NCBI RefSeq assembly: GCF_000427905.1 | Contig: NZ_KE386604.1 | Location: 479,086-543,085, forward strand | Reading direction: 5' to 3' | From: Thermocrispum agreste DSM 44070 | GTDB lineage: Bacteria > Actinomycetota > Actinomycetes > Mycobacteriales > Pseudonocardiaceae | Length of the DNA stretch: 64,000 nt | Part shown: positions 58,014 to 64,000 of the stretch, in pieces | How positions within the stretch are numbered: the stretch's first letter is position 1 | Layout: every line of letters begins with the position of its first letter | Translations under genes and position numbers: made by a program | Notes under the pieces: model-generated | The model's database searches: none | The model's input: the letters and a program-made list of their open reading frames with translations, nothing else | Told to the model about the DNA's origin: nothing

Positions 58014-58047
58014 GGACTTCAACAGTGGACGGCTCCAGAATGGAGGT

Positions 58048-58233
58048 ATGAGCACCGCGACCTTGCCTTCCGGCACGACCGAGACCAGGACCGGCTACAC
58101 CGTCGTTTCCCGACACAACACCAGTACCGGCGAGGTGATCTACGCGCGTTGTGACGCGTGCGGGAAGCTGCGGATGCTCAGCGCCGCCGCGGTGGCCGGA
58201 AGCCACGCGCCGACGTGCCCGTTCTGCGACTGA
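58048..58233 (+). CDS. Small zinc-ribbon protein, 61 aa
   Basis: ATG at 58048 with GGAGG 4 bp upstream. The C-terminal half holds RCDACGK and CPFCD, two CxxC pairs about 22 residues apart that fit one zinc-ribbon. The N-terminal half is Thr/Ser-rich. Function unknown. It is divergent from the LysR gene and may be its target. Confidence 0.75.
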   Translation: MSTATLPSGTTETRTGYTVVSRHNTSTGEVIYARCDACGKLRMLSAAAVAGSHAPTCPFCD

Positions 58234-58329
58234 GATCCGCCGGGATCACGCAAAGCTTCCTCCTCGACGCCTCCAGCGCCGTATCGTCGGACCATCGGCG
58301 ACGCGGCGCTTTTCGTTTGGGGGTGGCAC

Positions 58330-59112
58330 GTGACCGCGCAGGTCGTCCGCGAGCGTGAAGTCCGTGCGCACGCACTTCTCGGGTTCGCATTCGTCGGCGT
58401 CCCGGTGGTGGTGAGTGCCTACTGCCTTGTCGTCGATGCGTTGCTGGTCGATCGGCCGTTGGGCGGTGCCCGGGCCGCCTACGCCGGCTGGGTGGTCGCG
58501 GCGCTGGGCGTGCTGCTGTGGATCGTCCTTCGCCGGCGGCCCGGCCGGTGGCCGGTCTTCGCCCGCGTCGTGGTGGTGGCCACCACGCTGGCGCTGGTGA
58601 TCTCGGTACTGGTCAGCAGCGTCGGTGCGGAGCAGAGTTTGCCGCTGGTGCTTGCCGCGTTGGTGCCGGTGCCTTTCATCGTGGTCGGCGTTCCCGCCTT
58701 GGCGGCACGCGCCGCCCGCAGACTGACCATGCCGCTCGTGCCGGACATGGCCGACAGCGCTTACGAGTGGGCGATCCCGGTGCGGGGCATGCGCCGGGTG
58801 GCGCTGACGGTCGGCACCACGTCGCTCGAAGTGCGCAAGGACGCTTCGTTCCTGCTCGAGCTGCTCGACCTCGACAGTTCTCGCGCCACCAAGTACCCGT
58901 TGTCGGCGGTGAGTTGGGTGTGGGACGCCTCGATCAGCGGAACGGCGCCCGCCAACCTGCCCAGGGCCATCCGCGGTGAGATCGACGAAGTCTCCGGGCC
59001 CGCCGTCGGGCTCCGCGTCTACGGGCACGACTGGGTGCTGCCGGTCGAGTCGGCCGACGCCGTCGTGGCGCTCCTGCGTCGCCGGATCGGCCTCGACGAG
59101 CCCGGTTCCTGA
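58330..59112 (+). CDS. Membrane protein with a C-terminal soluble domain
   Basis: 260 aa with GTG start. About four hydrophobic segments in residues 15-130 (GFAFVGVPVVVSAYCLVVD, AGWVVAALGVLLWIVL, VVVVATTLALVISVLV, LPLVLAALVPVPFIVVGV), then a soluble domain of about 130 residues. I do not recognise a family. It lies 96 bp after the zinc-ribbon gene. Confidence 0.75.
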   Translation: MTAQVVREREVRAHALLGFAFVGVPVVVSAYCLVVDALLVDRPLGGARAAYAGWVVAALGVLLWIVLRRRPGRWPVFARVVVVATTLALVISVLVSSVGAEQSLPLVLAALVPVPFIVVGVPALAARAARRLTMPLVPDMADSAYEWAIPVRGMRRVALTVGTTSLEVRKDASFLLELLDLDSSRATKYPLSAVSWVWDASISGTAPANLPRAIRGEIDEVSGPAVGLRVYGHDWVLPVESADAVVALLRRRIGLDEPGS

Positions 59113-59222
59113 CCGGCCGCTCTCGGTGGGCCGCCGGGTGCGAAAGGTTGGGATGGTCACAGTCGTTCACCAACCTGCGGATCGTCTGCGCAGGTGAGGC
59201 GGGTGATTACGGTCAGTAGCCC

Positions 59223-59251
59223 TGGACTCACCGGGAAGATCTGGTTACGTT
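59223..59251 (+). promoter_or_regulatory. Likely promoter of ectABC
   Basis: TGGACT at 59223-59228, 17-bp spacer, TACGTT at 59246-59251. The ATG of ectA at 59262 is 10 nt after the -10 box, giving a very short leader. Confidence 0.5.
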
Positions 59252-59261
59252 GGGAACCCTT

Positions 59262-59798
59262 ATGTCGGGGAACAGCACCACCTCCGCCGACGGTGGCTAT
59301 GCCGCCGCCGGCGAATTAGTCATCGACAATGTCCGGAAGTCCGACGGGGCGGCGCTGTGGCGGATGGCCCGCGATTCCGGCAAGCTCGACCTCAATTCCT
59401 CCTACGCGTACCTGTTGTGGGCGCACGATTTCGCCGACACGTCGGTGATCGCGCGCCTCGACGGGGAGCCGGTCGGATTCGTCATCGGATACCGCAAGCA
59501 GCGCGCCAAGGACACCGTGGTCGTCTGGCAGGTCGCGGTGGACGCGAGGGCGCGCGGCCGTGGCGTGGCGGGCAGGCTGCTCGACCGGTTGGTCACGCCG
59601 TTGGTCGCGGACGGGGTCCGCTACCTGGAGACCACGATCACGCCGGACAACGAGGCCTCCATTGCGCTGTTCGCCGCATTCGCCAGGCGCTGGGACGCGC
59701 AGGTCGGCAGAAGCCCGCTGTTCGCCGCGGAGGATTTCCCGGACGAGCACGAGCCCGAGGACCTGTACCGGATCGGACCCCTGCGTATCCGGCGCTGA
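59262..59798 (+). CDS. ectA: L-2,4-diaminobutyrate acetyltransferase
   Basis: 178 aa. GNAT fold with LDLNSSYAYLLWAHDFADTS, WQVAVDARARGRGVAGRLL (acetyl-CoA loop) and TTITPDNEASIALF, the EctA signature. A TTG four codons earlier overlaps the promoter and is less likely. First gene of the ectoine operon, which protects against osmotic and heat stress. Confidence 0.95.
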   Translation: MSGNSTTSADGGYAAAGELVIDNVRKSDGAALWRMARDSGKLDLNSSYAYLLWAHDFADTSVIARLDGEPVGFVIGYRKQRAKDTVVVWQVAVDARARGRGVAGRLLDRLVTPLVADGVRYLETTITPDNEASIALFAAFARRWDAQVGRSPLFAAEDFPDEHEPEDLYRIGPLRIRR

Positions 59799-59845
59799 TT
59801 CCGGCTATTCATGCACGACGAACCCGAATCGCGAACGGAGCGAAG

Positions 59846-61108
59846 GTGAGTATTTTCGAAGCACTCGAATCCCGGGTACGCAGCTACAGCCGTAGCTGGC
59901 CGGTGGTGTTCGACAAGGCCACGGGCAGCTGGTTGTACGACGAGAGCGGCACACCGTATCTGGACTTCTTCGCCGGGGCAGGTGCGCTCAACTACGGGCA
60001 CAACCACCCGGACCTCAAGCGGGTCCTGCTCGACTACATCTCCTCCGACCGCGTCACGCACTCGCTGGACATGTACACCGCGGCGAAACGCCGCTTCCTG
60101 GAGGCGTTCGACGAGATCGTGCTGCGCCCCAGGGAGCTGGAGTACAAGGTGATCTTCCCCGGTCCCGGTGGCGCCAACGCGGTGGAAGCCGCGCTCAAGC
60201 TGGCCCGCAAGGTGACCGGACGGGAGTCGGTCATCAACTTCACCAACGCCTTCCACGGCATGACGCTCGGCGCGTTGTCGGTGACCGGGAACTCGATGAA
60301 GCGGGGCGGCGCCGGGGTTCCCCTGGTGCACGCGACCCCCATGCCGTACGACAACTACTTCGACGGCGAGATTCCGGACTTTCTGTACCTGGAGCGGCTG
60401 CTGGAGGACTCCGGCAGCGGGCTGAACGAGCCCGCCGCGATCATCGTCGAGACGGTGCAGGGGGAGGGCGGCATCAACCCGGCGCGGGCCGAGTGGCTGC
60501 GCGCGCTGTCCGACCTGTGCCGCAGGCACGAGATCCTGCTGATCGTCGACGACGTGCAGATGGGCTGCGGCCGCACTGGGCCGTTCTTCAGCTTCGAAGA
60601 CGCCGGCATCACCCCGGACATCGTGTGCCTGTCCAAGTCGATCAGCGGATACGGGCTGCCGATGGCCCTCACCCTGATCCGCCCCGACCTGGACGTGTGG
60701 GCGCCCGGTGAGCACAACGGGACCTTCCGCGGGATCAGCCCGGCCTTCGTCACGGCCGCCGAGGCGCTGAACCTGTTCTGGCGGGACGACACGTTGGAGA
60801 AGTCCACCAAGGCCAAGGGGGAGCGGATCGGCAACGCACTCAGCGAGATCGCCGAGTCCTACCCCGGCGCCGGGCTGGTCGCCAAGGGCAAGGGACTGGC
60901 CCGCGGCATCGAGATGGGCGAAGGGGAGCGTGGCGGCGAGCTGGCCGGCGCGGTGTGCCGGGAAGCGTTCCAGCGCGGCATGTTGATGGAAACCTCCGGC
61001 CCGGAGGGCGAGGTCGTCAAGCTGCTGCCGCCGCTGACCGTCACCGAAGCCGAGGTCGAGCAGGGGTTGGACATCCTGCGTGCCTCGGTGGACGCGGTGA
61101 TGAGCTGA
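59846..61108 (+). CDS. ectB: L-2,4-diaminobutyrate aminotransferase
   Basis: 420 aa with GTG start and CGGAGCGAAG upstream. Class III aminotransferase: FFAGAGALNYGHNHP, FPGPGGANAVEAALKLARK, NAFHGMTLGALSVTG, IVDDVQMGCGRTGPFFSFE, and the PLP lysine in CLSKSISGYGLPM. Makes diaminobutyrate from aspartate semialdehyde. 47 bp after ectA. Confidence 0.97.
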   Translation: MSIFEALESRVRSYSRSWPVVFDKATGSWLYDESGTPYLDFFAGAGALNYGHNHPDLKRVLLDYISSDRVTHSLDMYTAAKRRFLEAFDEIVLRPRELEYKVIFPGPGGANAVEAALKLARKVTGRESVINFTNAFHGMTLGALSVTGNSMKRGGAGVPLVHATPMPYDNYFDGEIPDFLYLERLLEDSGSGLNEPAAIIVETVQGEGGINPARAEWLRALSDLCRRHEILLIVDDVQMGCGRTGPFFSFEDAGITPDIVCLSKSISGYGLPMALTLIRPDLDVWAPGEHNGTFRGISPAFVTAAEALNLFWRDDTLEKSTKAKGERIGNALSEIAESYPGAGLVAKGKGLARGIEMGEGERGGELAGAVCREAFQRGMLMETSGPEGEVVKLLPPLTVTEAEVEQGLDILRASVDAVMS

Positions 61109-61188
61109 CCGCCTGACCGCGGACGGCGCTGGAGGGGAATCCGGCCCGAGCAGTTGAAGAAGGAACCGAAGAGAAACGGAGCAGAGGC

Positions 61189-61581
61189 GTGATCGTCCGC
61201 CACCTCGACGAGATCACCGGCACCGACGCCGACGTGGAGACGGAGAACTGGCGCAGCAAGCGCATCGTGCTGGCCAGGGACAAGGCGGGGTTCTCGGTGC
61301 ACGAGACCGTGCTCAAGGCGGGCACGGTGAACCGATTCTGGTACGCCAACCACATCGAAGCGGTGTTCGTCGTCTCCGGTGAAGGGGAGCTGACCGACCT
61401 GGGCACCGGCGAGACCCATCAGCTGCGGCCGGGCTCGCTGTACCTGCTCAACGACCACGACAAGCACGAACTGCGGCCGAAGACCGAGATGCGCACCGTG
61501 TGCGTGTTCAACCCGCCGGTGACCGGCCGTGAGGTGCACGACGAGAACGGTGTCTACCCGCTCATCGTCGAAGAGGACTGA
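61189..61581 (+). CDS. ectC: L-ectoine synthase
   Basis: 130 aa cupin of the EctC family: [74 protein letters not shown]. Closes the ectoine ring. No ectD (hydroxylase), aspartokinase or EctR regulator follows. Confidence 0.97.
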   Translation: MIVRHLDEITGTDADVETENWRSKRIVLARDKAGFSVHETVLKAGTVNRFWYANHIEAVFVVSGEGELTDLGTGETHQLRPGSLYLLNDHDKHELRPKTEMRTVCVFNPPVTGREVHDENGVYPLIVEED

Positions 61582-61596
61582 GCGGACCTTCTTTCT

Positions 61597-61612
61597 GCCC
61601 CTGAGCGGGGGC
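61597..61612 (+). terminator. Hairpin after ectC
   Basis: GCCCC(tgagcg)GGGGC followed by TTT, 16 bp after the stop. A second stem, GCGAGGG/CCCTCGC at 61644-61669, follows. Confidence 0.65.
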
Positions 61613-61677
61613 TTTCGCCCACCGCGGGAAAAAAGTTCGGGTGGCGAGGGAACCTTTGGCCCCCCTCGCGACTCTTA

Positions 61678-61842
61678 ATGAGTGAACGGACGTCGCACAC
61701 GGCGGTCCTGCAGAGCACGGAGGGGGTCAGGACGCCGTGGCACGGTGTGGCCCTGGGGGCCAACCACCGTGCACGGAGGGATACAGGCGACGACCGGGGG
61801 TCCGAAAGCGGCCGGCACGTAGGGGATGTGCCGGCCGCTTTC
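61678..61842 (+). ncRNA. Candidate structured RNA (or small gene) downstream of ectC
   Basis: Three strong stems in 145 nt: 61698-61710 with 61728-61739 (12 bp with one bulged G); 61740-61753 with 61757-61772 (8-bp GCACGGTG/CACCGTGC enclosing 6-bp TGGCCC/GGGCCA); and a terminator-like perfect 15-bp stem 61804-61818 with 61828-61842. A word gcacggaggg(N1-2)t(a)cagg occurs twice, at 61715 and 61771. Alternative: an ATG at 61678 opens an 85-codon frame whose first 31 codons are about 90 percent GC at position 3, but it has no ribosome site and would run through the terminator-like stem. I cannot match it to a known RNA family. Confidence 0.45.
61804..61842. terminator. Strong hairpin with perfect 15-bp arms
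   Basis: gaaagcggccggcac/gtgccggccgctttc around a 9-nt loop. The arm ends in TTT on either strand, so it could stop transcription both ways. Confidence 0.75.
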
Positions 61843-62192
61843 CCATGTGTGCAGGTTGTCCCGGGTGACGCGCACGACGACCGTGGCGTCGGCTCCGTGG
61901 CCATGATCCGCGAGTTCGAAGCAGTCATGACATGACGACCGCACGGCCGAACATCAGGAGGTGTCGGCGCGGGGCCGGGCAGTCACGCTCAACGGGTGTC
62001 CGGGGTTGTCGTGGGGCTGGGCGCGTGCACGGGCCACCCTCGATGTGGCGGAGGCACACGCCGGTCCTCCCGGCCGCGACATACCAGGACGACTCGGAGT
62101 TGCCCGGATCGGACGATCAGGCACGGCCTGTCTCAGGCACGCGCCCACTCGGCGCCTGCCCGGTGATCACACCAGACGAGCGCCTACGTGGA

Positions 62193-62369
62193 CCTGGCCT
62201 GGCTGGTCGCGGTGTGTCGTGTCGTGGGAGGGGGCTAGTGCGTGCGGGCACGTCGGGTCTTGGGTGCTGGTCTGGGGCGTGCCTGCCTGGGCCTGGCCTG
62301 GCTGGTCGCGGTGTGTCGTGTCGTGGGAGGGTGCCAGTGCGTGCGGGTACGCCGGGTCTCGGGCGCCGG
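62193..62369. repeat. 78-bp direct repeat, two copies 99 bp apart
   Basis: Copies at 62193-62270 and 62292-62369 begin cctggcctggctggtcgcgg and are identical for about the first 50 bp except near position 44-50, with a few changes later. They lie just upstream of the dinB fragment. Confidence 0.85.
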
Positions 62370-62442
62370 CCCGCGGCGCGGACATTCCCGGCCTAGCCCG
62401 TACCGACGGATCGTGCTGGCCGGTCAGGCATCCACACCGCAC

Positions 62443-62607
62443 CGCGCGGTGGTGGTGCCACCCCGGATGCAGGCCTACGTGTCCGCCGGCGAGGCGGCCT
62501 TCGACGTGTTCCGCGACATCACCCCGGTGGTCGAAGGCATCTCGACCGACGAGGCGTTTCTCGACGTCGGCGGGCTGGCCAGGCTGTCCGGGACGCGCGA
62601 CAAGGGC
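62443..62607 (+). pseudogene. Fragment of a DinB-type (Y-family) DNA polymerase gene
   Basis: About 55 codons read AVVVPPRMQAYVSAGEAAF, then DITPVVEGISTDEAFLDVGG and LARLSGT. This is the region of DNA polymerase IV that holds the catalytic SxDEAFLDV motif (here STDEAFLDV). The N-terminal nucleotide-binding part and everything after the palm are missing, and the frame ends 12 codons later. A relic of a lost dinB gene. Confidence 0.75.
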
Positions 62608-62644
62608 GCGCCTGCCCACGACGCACGACTTCCCGGCTTGTGAC

Positions 62645-63433
62645 TCAGCCGAGCGCCGCGTTCGCTTCCTTCAGCACCTTGACCAGATCGTCGCGGCCGC
62701 CGGGCAGGCACTTGATCGTCGGCTCCGCGCCCGACTCGTCCACGAACGTGACCACGCGCCCCTCGTCCACGATGTCGACCACCGCGTACGGGCCCACCTT
62801 CTTGCGGCCGGAGCCGCCGGAACGCTTCGCGGTGTAGACCTGGAAGATCGCCTCGCGCTTGGCGCGCATCAGCTCCCGCAGCCGGGCGGCCGGGTCGACG
62901 TCGTCGTCGCCGCCCTCGTAGATGGAGAACTCGTCGTCCACGACTTCGTCGACCGCGGTGTCCTCCTCCACGGAGAAGCCCGCCTTGGGCACGCTCAGCT
63001 GGGGGATCTTCGCTCCCTCGGCCGGCCTGATCGAGTCGAGGAACTCGTCGAGCAGCTTCTCCGCAGGCACCGGCGCCAGCGCCATGGCTTGCTGGTCGCG
63101 CACCATCCGCACCGCTTCCTTGCCGTTGCCGGACACCAGGATCGCGCCCGTGAAGCCGACCGTGAGGCCGTTGACCCACGCGTAGTACTCGTCGGTGGCC
63201 GTGGCCAGCAGGCGTAGGGTCTCCACCAGCTCCGGCGCCGGCTCGTCCAGCGAGCCGAGCTGCTGCTTGGCGAGCACGTCGTCGACGACGCCGGCGATGC
63301 GGGGCCGATCGTCCTCGGAGACGTACATGTCACCCAGGCCAAGGGCCGGGTGAGGCCGGCCGGGGTCGAGCGAGTTCCACAGCCAGTCCACGCCGATCAG
63401 CGGCAGCTGGACGATGTCGTTGATGATGCTCAT
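62645..63433 (-). CDS. EspG-family ESX secretion-associated protein
   Basis: 262 aa. Mixed alpha/beta protein with an acidic middle (VEEDTAVDEVVDDEFS) and the layout of EspG chaperones, which hold PE/PPE-type substrates in the cytoplasm before type VII export. The assignment rests on overall pattern and on its partner: the start overlaps the stop of a PPE-like gene by 4 bp. Core ESX membrane genes are not in the window. Confidence 0.75.
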   Translation of the reverse strand: MSIINDIVQLPLIGVDWLWNSLDPGRPHPALGLGDMYVSEDDRPRIAGVVDDVLAKQQLGSLDEPAPELVETLRLLATATDEYYAWVNGLTVGFTGAILVSGNGKEAVRMVRDQQAMALAPVPAEKLLDEFLDSIRPAEGAKIPQLSVPKAGFSVEEDTAVDEVVDDEFSIYEGGDDDVDPAARLRELMRAKREAIFQVYTAKRSGGSGRKKVGPYAVVDIVDEGRVVTFVDESGAEPTIKCLPGGRDDLVKVLKEANAALG

Positions 63434-64000
63434 TTGTCACCGATCACCGGGGGGACGGACTTCTCGTCGGTTCCGAACAACTTGTTCGGGTCCTCGGTCG
63501 CCATGTACTTGCGCTTGTGCTGTTTGTCTTCGCCCCTGTTGCCCGCGGCACCCGCGCCGCCCATCATGCCCATCGGCATGCCGCCGCGCATGCCGCCCAT
63601 GCCTGCCGCGCGACCGGCCGCGGCCGCAGCGGCACCACCGGCCGCACCCGAGCCGAATCCGACCGCGCCACTGGCACGCCCGTCGCCGGTGGGTGCCCCG
63701 GACGCCGCCCCGCTGCCGCCGAAGGCCCCCGGTGACAGGCTGCCTGCGCCACCGCCCACACCGGAACCGGCGAAGTCCGACGGCGAGAAGCTGGAGGCCG
63801 ACGTGCCGCCGAACTTGCCCGGCTTGAACTCACCCGGCTTGAACTCGCCCGGCGAGAACGAGCTGGTCCTCAGTGCTTCGCGGGCACGCCGCGCCTGCTC
63901 CTCGGCGGCCTCCCGCTGGCGGCGGGCTTCCTCTTCCATGCGGCGGCGGGCTTCTTCGGCCTGCCGCTGGGCTTCTTCCTGGCGGCGGCGCGCTTCCTCC
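63430..64000 (-). CDS. PPE-like ESX substrate, C-terminal part (5' end outside window)
   Basis: 189 codons are visible. At the right edge it starts inside a charged coiled coil (EEARRRQEEAQRQAEEARRR), followed by a region with repeated FSPGEFKPGEFKPG-like words, a long Gly/Ala/Met-rich stretch, and the C-terminal tail KRKYMATEDPNKLFGTDEK, which is typical of PPE-domain proteins in Pseudonocardiaceae. The PPE domain itself would be beyond 64000. Confidence 0.75.
   Translation of the reverse strand, partial: EEARRRQEEAQRQAEEARRRMEEEARRQREAAEEQARRAREALRTSSFSPGEFKPGEFKPGKFGGTSASSFSPSDFAGSGVGGGAGSLSPGAFGGSGAASGAPTGDGRASGAVGFGSGAAGGAAAAAAGRAAGMGGMRGGMPMGMMGGAGAAGNRGEDKQHKRKYMATEDPNKLFGTDEKSVPPVIGDK

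Overview
The window is very GC-rich with strongly GC-biased third codon positions. It carries actinobacterial marker genes: CarD, an LpqE-type lipoprotein, an EspG/PPE-like pair of the ESX secretion world, ectABC and an OtsA/OtsB trehalose route. Several starts look leaderless. I infer a filamentous or related member of the Pseudonocardiales (Saccharopolyspora/Amycolatopsis-like); the species cannot be named from the sequence alone.

Layout. 0-5.3 kb: 3' part of a coiled-coil protein, a sugar-binding-type protein without signal peptide, a lone AlgI-like MBOAT acyltransferase and an unknown membrane protein. 5.5-13 kb: a housekeeping block (rlmB, cysS, HAD phosphatase, ispF, ispD, carD on minus; lpqE, radA on plus) that follows mycobacterial order, but the place where disA would follow radA holds a gene-poor stretch with tandem repeats and a P-loop remnant. 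13.9-20.5 kb: otsA, an OtsB-GH15 fusion, a ThrE-type exporter and tRNA-Thr(TGT). A broken membrane-protein gene follows the tRNA.

21.6-40.1 kb is one large catabolic region organised around an AraC-type regulator. To its left on minus: SDR, StyA-like flavin monooxygenase, flavin reductase, a three-subunit molybdenum hydroxylase, a CoxG-like protein and an ACMSD-type amidohydrolase. To its right on plus: Ldh-family dehydrogenase, phytoene-desaturase-like flavoprotein, SDR, aromatic-ring hydroxylase, two cupin proteins, a RidA homologue lacking its usual arginine, an FAH-family enzyme and an acyl-CoA synthetase. The gene content fits breakdown of an aromatic or N-heteroaromatic compound; the substrate is not known.

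41.0-48.0 kb: MmgE/PrpD, CaiB-type CoA-transferase, acyl-CoA dehydrogenase and a GntR regulator on minus, divergent from a MaoC-type hydratase and a CitE-type lyase. This set resembles the itaconate/C5-dicarboxyl-CoA pathway (CoA transfer, hydration, citramalyl-CoA cleavage). 48.4-55.5 kb: an Hsp70 ATPase fused through a membrane segment to an ExoP-like carbohydrate-binding domain, next to two tandem secreted GH64 beta-1,3-glucanases and a secreted S15-type hydrolase. The Hsp70 fusion is the most unusual protein here. 56-59 kb: alpha/beta hydrolase, LysR regulator divergent from a tiny zinc-ribbon protein, and a membrane protein.

59.2-64 kb: ectABC (no ectD), then a stretch of strong stem-loops that may be a structured RNA or a small gene, a dinB fragment with a 78-bp direct repeat, and an EspG plus PPE-like pair running off the right edge.
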